A stretch of 34,446 bases of DNA. It comes from Proteobacteria bacterium TMED61. Lineage in GTDB: Bacteria; Pseudomonadota; Gammaproteobacteria; Arenicellales; UBA868. Shown here piece by piece: positions 29,374 through 34,446 of the stretch. Position 1 is the stretch's first letter, and every line of letters starts with the position of its first letter. The stretch lies in the NCBI GenBank assembly GCA_002171735.1, contig NHDO01000043.1, positions 9,475-43,920 on the forward strand, in the 5' to 3' direction. Under the pieces are notes generated by a model, which ran no database searches, had not been told where the DNA came from, and worked only from the letters and a program-made list of their open reading frames with translations. The position numbers and the translations under genes are program-made.

Positions 29374-30624
29374 ATGGATGCAAAAACCAAAAGCGTCTTC
29401 CTGGATTCAATTTTGTATGTAGTGGTTGGCGCCACAATTGGATCAGTGATGGCGCTTGCGGCTGGGTCGTTTCTTTATGTTGCAGAATTCTTGAGTGCGT
29501 TTTCTGATCCTTCGGAAAACCTAATAAGTGATCAGTGGTCGCGCTTCGTACCGCTGGTCTTTATGGTGGTTGCCGCATGCTTGATTCTGGTGCTGAGACG
29601 AACGCTGGGCCTCAAGCGGTTTCACTCGCCGGGTGAGACCATTGCAGCAGTACAGTCGGAACGACCCATTGATATCAAGGCGGGCCTTGCCTCCACTCTT
29701 GCAGCCTTGATCTCGGTCGGCGGCGGTGCATCGGTCGGACAATACGGGCCCCTAATGCATTTTGGCGGTACCGTGGGTGCTGCCGTTGCGAAAACTATCA
29801 AAACCAGAATTCCCCGTGAGATCTGGATTAGTTGCGGCGTAGCAGGGGCAATTGCTGCGGGCTTTGGAGTGCCCCTCGCGGCGATTGTCTTCAGTCATGA
29901 GGTCGTCCTGAGACGTTTTTCGGTGTCGGCGATCACGCCGATCTCAATTTGCGCCATCACTGCGGCGATATTATCGGATCAGTTTAATTTCGGCGGTAGA
30001 CCCTACTTCGATGGACTGGTTGATGATCTCACGATTGAGTTTTTGCCATTGATCATACTGAGTGCACCAGTTTTCGCGATTACAGCTGTGGTGTTCATGA
30101 GCCTGCTGGGAAAGACAATGGATAAGGTTGACCAACTGGCTAATGCGCCGGCGTGGCCCTTGATGCTTGCTGCACTTTTCTGCGGAGTTGTGGGACTTTG
30201 GGTACCGGGGGCGCTAGGTCTTGGACTCGATGTCATCCCGGATTTTCTCACCAATAATCTGCCGATTGCTGCGGTGGTCATTCTGGTGATTACCAAACTG
30301 GTACTTACCATTGCCTGTGTGGGTACTGGGATACACGGGGGAATCTATCTGCCCTCGCTCTTTATGGGTGCGGGCGTAGGAAGTCTCCTGGGTAAGCTTG
30401 CGGCCACTATGGGGATGGCGAGTGGAGCGGGCCTTAGTCTCGCAGGAATGGCGGCTGTCGCGGCTGCTGTCTTTGGCGCGCCGATTTCCACGGTACTGAT
30501 CATTTTTGAGTTCACACGTTCATACGAGGCAGCACTGCTCTCAATCGTCGCGGTCACGATCTGTACCTTGATCTCGCATCAACTCTATGCTCCGTCTTTT
30601 TTCGACAGACCTAGTAAAGACTGA
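29374..30624 (+). CDS. CLC-family anion channel/transporter lacking canonical gating and internal glutamates
   Basis: SVGGGASVGQYGPLMHFGG; FGVPLAAIVFSHEVVLRRF; HGGIYLPSLFMGAGVG; FEFTRSYEAALLSIVAV. Confidence 0.9.
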   Translation: MDAKTKSVFLDSILYVVVGATIGSVMALAAGSFLYVAEFLSAFSDPSENLISDQWSRFVPLVFMVVAACLILVLRRTLGLKRFHSPGETIAAVQSERPIDIKAGLASTLAALISVGGGASVGQYGPLMHFGGTVGAAVAKTIKTRIPREIWISCGVAGAIAAGFGVPLAAIVFSHEVVLRRFSVSAITPISICAITAAILSDQFNFGGRPYFDGLVDDLTIEFLPLIILSAPVFAITAVVFMSLLGKTMDKVDQLANAPAWPLMLAALFCGVVGLWVPGALGLGLDVIPDFLTNNLPIAAVVILVITKLVLTIACVGTGIHGGIYLPSLFMGAGVGSLLGKLAATMGMASGAGLSLAGMAAVAAAVFGAPISTVLIIFEFTRSYEAALLSIVAVTICTLISHQLYAPSFFDRPSKD

Positions 30625-30649
30625 GTCTGATCGGGCCCTCGTCTAGGGG

Positions 30650-31588
30650 TCAGTGTTTGCGGTCTGGCGTGAACGCGTCCGGGAGTTTCCAAAGCAGGGC
30701 GAGCCGGAGAAAAGCATCAGTTGCCCGGCTCCGGTACGCCGCCTTCCGGATAATGATCGTAGCCGTGTGGGTGGGCAGCGCGGGCTCGACCGGGATTGCA
30801 ACCAGGTCATCCACGGAGGCGACGATCGAGCCCGGTAAAATAGTCCTGAAGCCTCCACGCTTGACCATCTCGATGAGAAAACCCAGCGAGTTCGCTTCCA
30901 GGGTGACCCTTGGGCTCAGACCGTGGGACGCGAAGTAGGCATCAATCTGCCTGCGCATCTCAAAGTGGGTTTCCAGTAAAGCCAACGGGTGTTTTGTCAA
31001 CTCGATCAGTGGGTCCTGATGAGGGCTTTCTTCGTTCGTGTTCACGGCCTTGCTTGATGCCAGAACGAGAGAATCCTTGCTCAGCGTCATCGTCTCAAGT
31101 TCGTCACGCCCTGTTGTCAGCGACGTCTGGTTGCTGAACATGACGCCCACGTTGGCATTATCCTGGAGTACGGCCTCCTCGACTTGGTGCTGCGTCATCT
31201 CTTTAATGTCGAGAGAAATGTTGGGATGCTGACTGACAAACTCCTGAATCAGGCTTACTGTGAGATAGTCTGTAATGGGCGTCAGCGCAAGGGAGACACT
31301 GCCACGTGAAAGATCGCTTAGGTCATCCAGCGCGTCGGAGGCCGCATTGATTTCAGCTAGCGCCCGCTCCACATGGCGGACATAAAGTTCCCCGGCGTCT
31401 GTCAGGTGCACATTTCGTCCCGAGCGTTCCAAGAGTTGCACCCCAACCTGCTCTTCCAGCTGTTTGATCTGCTGAGACAGGGCGGGTTGGGAGACAAAGA
31501 GGGATTCCGCAGCCCGCGTAAAACTCGAGCACTCCGCAACTGCCAGAAGGTACTTCAACGATCTTGGAAAAATAGCGGTACGGTTCAT
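30650..31588 (-). CDS. LysR-family transcriptional regulator (CynR/CysB-like group)
   Basis: N-terminal HTH SLKYLLAVAECSSFTRAAESLFVSQPALSQQIKQLEEQVGVQLLERSGRNVHLTDAGE. Confidence 0.95.
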   Translation of the reverse strand: MNRTAIFPRSLKYLLAVAECSSFTRAAESLFVSQPALSQQIKQLEEQVGVQLLERSGRNVHLTDAGELYVRHVERALAEINAASDALDDLSDLSRGSVSLALTPITDYLTVSLIQEFVSQHPNISLDIKEMTQHQVEEAVLQDNANVGVMFSNQTSLTTGRDELETMTLSKDSLVLASSKAVNTNEESPHQDPLIELTKHPLALLETHFEMRRQIDAYFASHGLSPRVTLEANSLGFLIEMVKRGGFRTILPGSIVASVDDLVAIPVEPALPTHTATIIIRKAAYRSRATDAFLRLALLWKLPDAFTPDRKH

Positions 31589-31644
31589 CTTTTATATAAT
31601 TAATTTAGGCTGGTTTCTTGATCAATCGACCCTACCGATAATCG

Positions 31645-31682
31645 ATAGGAAATTCCTATTCCGTGGATAACGAGATCGTCTT
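31645..31682. promoter_or_regulatory. LTTR-like palindrome and shared motif, copy 2
   Basis: Perfect dyad ATAGGAAATTCCTAT (31645-31659, T-N11-A) followed by GGATAACGAGATCGTCTT (31665-31682). Confidence 0.55.
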
Positions 31683-31926
31683 CACCGGAATCAGAAGATC
31701 GTTTAATGTGCGAGTATCTTATTAAATGTGGCAAGTATGTCAGTTACTTCTTATACTAGATTCAAATAAAAATAAAACGTCTTATAAGAAAACGTTATTT
31801 AAAATATTTTTTGTATAAGGTTTACTTTTATAAAAAATAAAAACTGAAGTAGTTTTAGCTTTCGTTGCGTCCGTCTAGCCGGGGCGTACGATCGTTTTTC
31901 ACAGAAAAAGCAGAACAGGAGGAAGG

Positions 31927-32694
31927 ATGAGCAGAAGTGGCGTACAGATCTCTGTTCAGGATTTAACCCATCGGTATTCGTCCCGCGGGCCGGTGACGTT
32001 TGATCAGGTCAATCTGGAGTCCACACCGGGAGAGGTTCTCGCCATCATTGGCCGGTCAGGCTGCGGCAAGTCCACGCTGCTCCACATTATGGCCGGATTG
32101 TTGGCGCCGAGCTCTGGCAGCATTCGACTGAACGATGTCGAGATTAAAGAGCCCTCTCCGAAATGGGTCATGATGTTCCAGGCGCCGCATCTTTTTCCGT
32201 GGATGCAGGTCAGTCAGAACGTCGGGATCGGACTGAAGTTTGCCAGTTTTGCAGAGGACAAGATTCGCGAGCGGGTAGAAAAAACCATTAAGCTTGTCGA
32301 CCTAGAAGAGTTTGCCGAGTCGAATGTGCAAGATCTTTCAGGAGGACAGCAGCAGCGTGTCGCGCTGGCACGCTCGCTTGTCATGGAGCCGGAAATGCTG
32401 CTGCTTGATGAACCGTTCTCTGCCCTAGATGCGTTCACTCGTGCTTCCCTGCAAAAAGACGTGCGTTCTATCGCCAAGAGCATGGGTATCAATCTGGTGA
32501 TTGTTACCCACAGTATCGATGAGGCAGTTTTGATGGCGGATCGGGCGGTGATCATGGCGGGCTCTCCCGGCAAGATCAAGGAAGAGATTCTGGTCGAGTT
32601 GCCAGAGGAGAGGACTGCACAGGATCCAGAAGTTCAGAGGATCCGGGCACATCTCATGGAGACCTTCCGCCAGGCCTCCACCGAGACCCACTGA
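31927..32694 (+). CDS. ABC transporter ATPase, nitrate/sulfonate/taurine type (SsuB/TauB-like)
   Basis: Walker A GRSGCGKST, signature LSGGQQQRVALARSL, Walker B MLLLDEPFSALD. Confidence 0.95.
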   Translation: MSRSGVQISVQDLTHRYSSRGPVTFDQVNLESTPGEVLAIIGRSGCGKSTLLHIMAGLLAPSSGSIRLNDVEIKEPSPKWVMMFQAPHLFPWMQVSQNVGIGLKFASFAEDKIRERVEKTIKLVDLEEFAESNVQDLSGGQQQRVALARSLVMEPEMLLLDEPFSALDAFTRASLQKDVRSIAKSMGINLVIVTHSIDEAVLMADRAVIMAGSPGKIKEEILVELPEERTAQDPEVQRIRAHLMETFRQASTETH

Positions 32695-32813
32695 CCGCAG
32701 CGGGTTTTCCTCGTTCATCCCCGGATCAGGATCAGAAACGTGTCAGGTGTAATGGCTCCGAGCAGGCACAAACACAGATCAAACCGTTTGACTAAGGCAT
32801 CGTTTATCTAGAT

Positions 32814-33632
32814 ATGGCCGCTGAGATCAATCCCAATCAGGCACCTGCAGCAGCCTACGAAGTGCTCGTGATGCTGTTGCGCCGGGTGTTGTTCAGCGCG
32901 CTGGGTCTTGGGGTTCTCTTTGCCCTTTGGTGGTTTGGCGGCTGGTTGCTCGAAAGCAACCCCGCGACCATGAGTTTTGCAGATTTTGGGCCGTTCCCAA
33001 CTTTCGACGCAGTGCCTTACATGGTTCAGTCCGGGACATTGCTGGACGCAAGTCAGGCGAGTGGATATCGCCTCGGCATAGGTCTGTTGCTTGCCATTAT
33101 CACGGGAGTTCCTATTGGCATCCTCATGGGCAGAAGTAACGTTTTTCGCAAACTGAGCAACACGCCCTTTCAGTTTCTGCGGATGGTCAGCCCTTTGTCT
33201 TGGGAGCCGATCGCAGTGATCGCCATGCCCACGTGGGACCAGGCCATTATCTTCCTGATCTCGATGGCTGCGGTGTGGCCGGTGGCATTTGCCACTGCGG
33301 CTGGACTCGCCAAGTTGGATCCCGCGTGGTTCAAAGTCGCCCGCAACCTCGGTGCCAGTTGGTGGAACATCCTGAAGGAGATTATTCTTCCCGCCATTGC
33401 CTTTGACGTGTTGACGGGTATCAGGCTCGCGCTGGGTGTCGCCTGGATTGTTATTGTTCCCGCAGAGTTTCTGGGGATCACATCGGGCCTGGGTTACACG
33501 ATCCAGGACTCTCGTGAGAACCTGATGTATGCCGACCTTGCGGTCACGATTCTCGTGATCGGATTTATTGGATTTATTATGGATGGCATATGCCTAGCCT
33601 TCATCAAACGATTCAGTTGGCACCGTGGCTAG
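32814..33632 (+). CDS. ABC transporter permease (SsuC/TauC/NrtB-like), first paralogue
   Basis: SGYRLGIGLLLAIITGVPIGILMGRS; multiple TMs; EFLGITSGLGYTIQDSRE. Confidence 0.92.
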   Translation: MAAEINPNQAPAAAYEVLVMLLRRVLFSALGLGVLFALWWFGGWLLESNPATMSFADFGPFPTFDAVPYMVQSGTLLDASQASGYRLGIGLLLAIITGVPIGILMGRSNVFRKLSNTPFQFLRMVSPLSWEPIAVIAMPTWDQAIIFLISMAAVWPVAFATAAGLAKLDPAWFKVARNLGASWWNILKEIILPAIAFDVLTGIRLALGVAWIVIVPAEFLGITSGLGYTIQDSRENLMYADLAVTILVIGFIGFIMDGICLAFIKRFSWHRG

Positions 33633-33650
33633 CGAACCCTAAGCGATACG

Positions 33651-34446
33651 ATGATCAATAAAGCACAAGAGTCCGGATTCGTCGCCAGAACATGGCTGAT
33701 CGATCATATCGCGTACCCTGCGGTTGGCTTTGCGATTCTGATAGGCCTTTGGGCCATTGGTGGCTGGTTTCTAGAGAATAACCCCGCGACCAGCAGTTTT
33801 GTGAAGTTCGGTTTAGTGCCGACGATGCAGGCGGTACCCGGCCTGGTTTCTTCTGGATACGTTACCGAGCACGTGATTGCAAGCGGATATCGTCTTGCGA
33901 TTGGTCTTTTTCTCGCAATCCTGATCGGTGTCCCGATCGGGATTTCGCTCGGCCTCAGCAAGATTACCGAGCAGATTACCAATGAACCATTCCAGTTGCT
34001 AAGGATGGTCAGCCCTCTGTCCTGGATGCCAGTGGTGGTGTTCGTGTTTCCCAAGTGGGATCAGGCCATAATCTTTCTCATCGCTGTGGCAGCAATCTGG
34101 CCGGTAATTTATGCGACAGCGGCGGGGCTCAAGAAGGTGGATCCGGCGTGGTTCAAGGTTTCCAGGAACCTTGGAGCGAATTTCTACAAGATGCTCGCAC
34201 AGGTAATTTTTCCTGCGATTGCTTTTGATATCTTTACCGGAATCCGCCTGGCGCTTGGTATCGCTTGGGTAGTGCTTGTGCCTGCAGAACTGCTGGGGGT
34301 AAGTTCTGGCCTTGGATACGCGATCAAGGACGCGCGCGAAACCCTTGCTTATGACCACCTGACAGCGATCGTTGTCGTTATCGGCATTATGGGGTTCACC
34401 CTGGACGCCATAATTGGTGTTCTGGTGAGAAAGTACAGCTGGCAAA
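33651..34446 (+). CDS. ABC transporter permease, second paralogue (incomplete at window end)
   Basis: Own translation MINKAQESGFVARTWLIDHIAYPAVGF...NPATSSFVKFGLVPTMQAVPGLV...SGYRLAIGLFLAILIGVPIGISLGLS...VRKYSWQ with no stop; missing from ORF track. Confidence 0.92.
   Translation, partial: MINKAQESGFVARTWLIDHIAYPAVGFAILIGLWAIGGWFLENNPATSSFVKFGLVPTMQAVPGLVSSGYVTEHVIASGYRLAIGLFLAILIGVPIGISLGLSKITEQITNEPFQLLRMVSPLSWMPVVVFVFPKWDQAIIFLIAVAAIWPVIYATAAGLKKVDPAWFKVSRNLGANFYKMLAQVIFPAIAFDIFTGIRLALGIAWVVLVPAELLGVSSGLGYAIKDARETLAYDHLTAIVVVIGIMGFTLDAIIGVLVRKYSWQ

Noticed and set aside
31720-31870. Very AT-rich stretch with CTTATAAG and similar short palindromes upstream of the ABC operon
   Set aside because: Short palindromes are expected by chance in AT-rich promoter DNA; not reported as a separate element
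1-34446. CRISPR arrays, tRNA/rRNA genes, transposases, integrases or phage genes
   Set aside because: None seen; no regularly spaced repeats and no mobile-element ORFs among the translations, so island mobility is not supported directly

Overview
The window is bacterial chromosomal DNA with gammaproteobacterial character. 1-21.4 kb is mostly ordinary: copper delivery (PCuAC, SCO), prmB, rubredoxin, hemL, cold-shock protein, nudC, argS, a class III PHA locus (phaC/phaE, phasin, phaA, phaB, phaR), a TPP enzyme, MazG-like protein, MatB-like ligase, M20 hydrolase and MobA-like transferase. 21.4-34.4 kb reads as a thiocyanate/cyanate utilisation island. In order: a thiocyanate hydrolase operon (scnB-scnA-scnC plus a P15K-like activator) ending in a Tat-type NMT1/SsuA-like binding protein and a terminator; a DsrE-TusA-SQR-like-DUF1641 sulfur cluster; DUF1348; cyanase; a CLC protein apparently lacking both canonical proton/gating glutamates; a LysR regulator; and an ABC ATPase with two paralogous permeases. 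The second permease runs off the window and is absent from the ORF track. The most notable signals are the combination of SCN- import, COS-pathway hydrolysis, sulfide handling and cyanase; the glutamate-less CLC; an 18-bp motif (17/18 identical) shared by the scn promoter region and the lysR/ABC intergenic region; a perfect 17-bp palindrome over the scn promoter; and three PhaR-type palindromes at phasin and phaR. All calls come from reading sequence; no searches were run.
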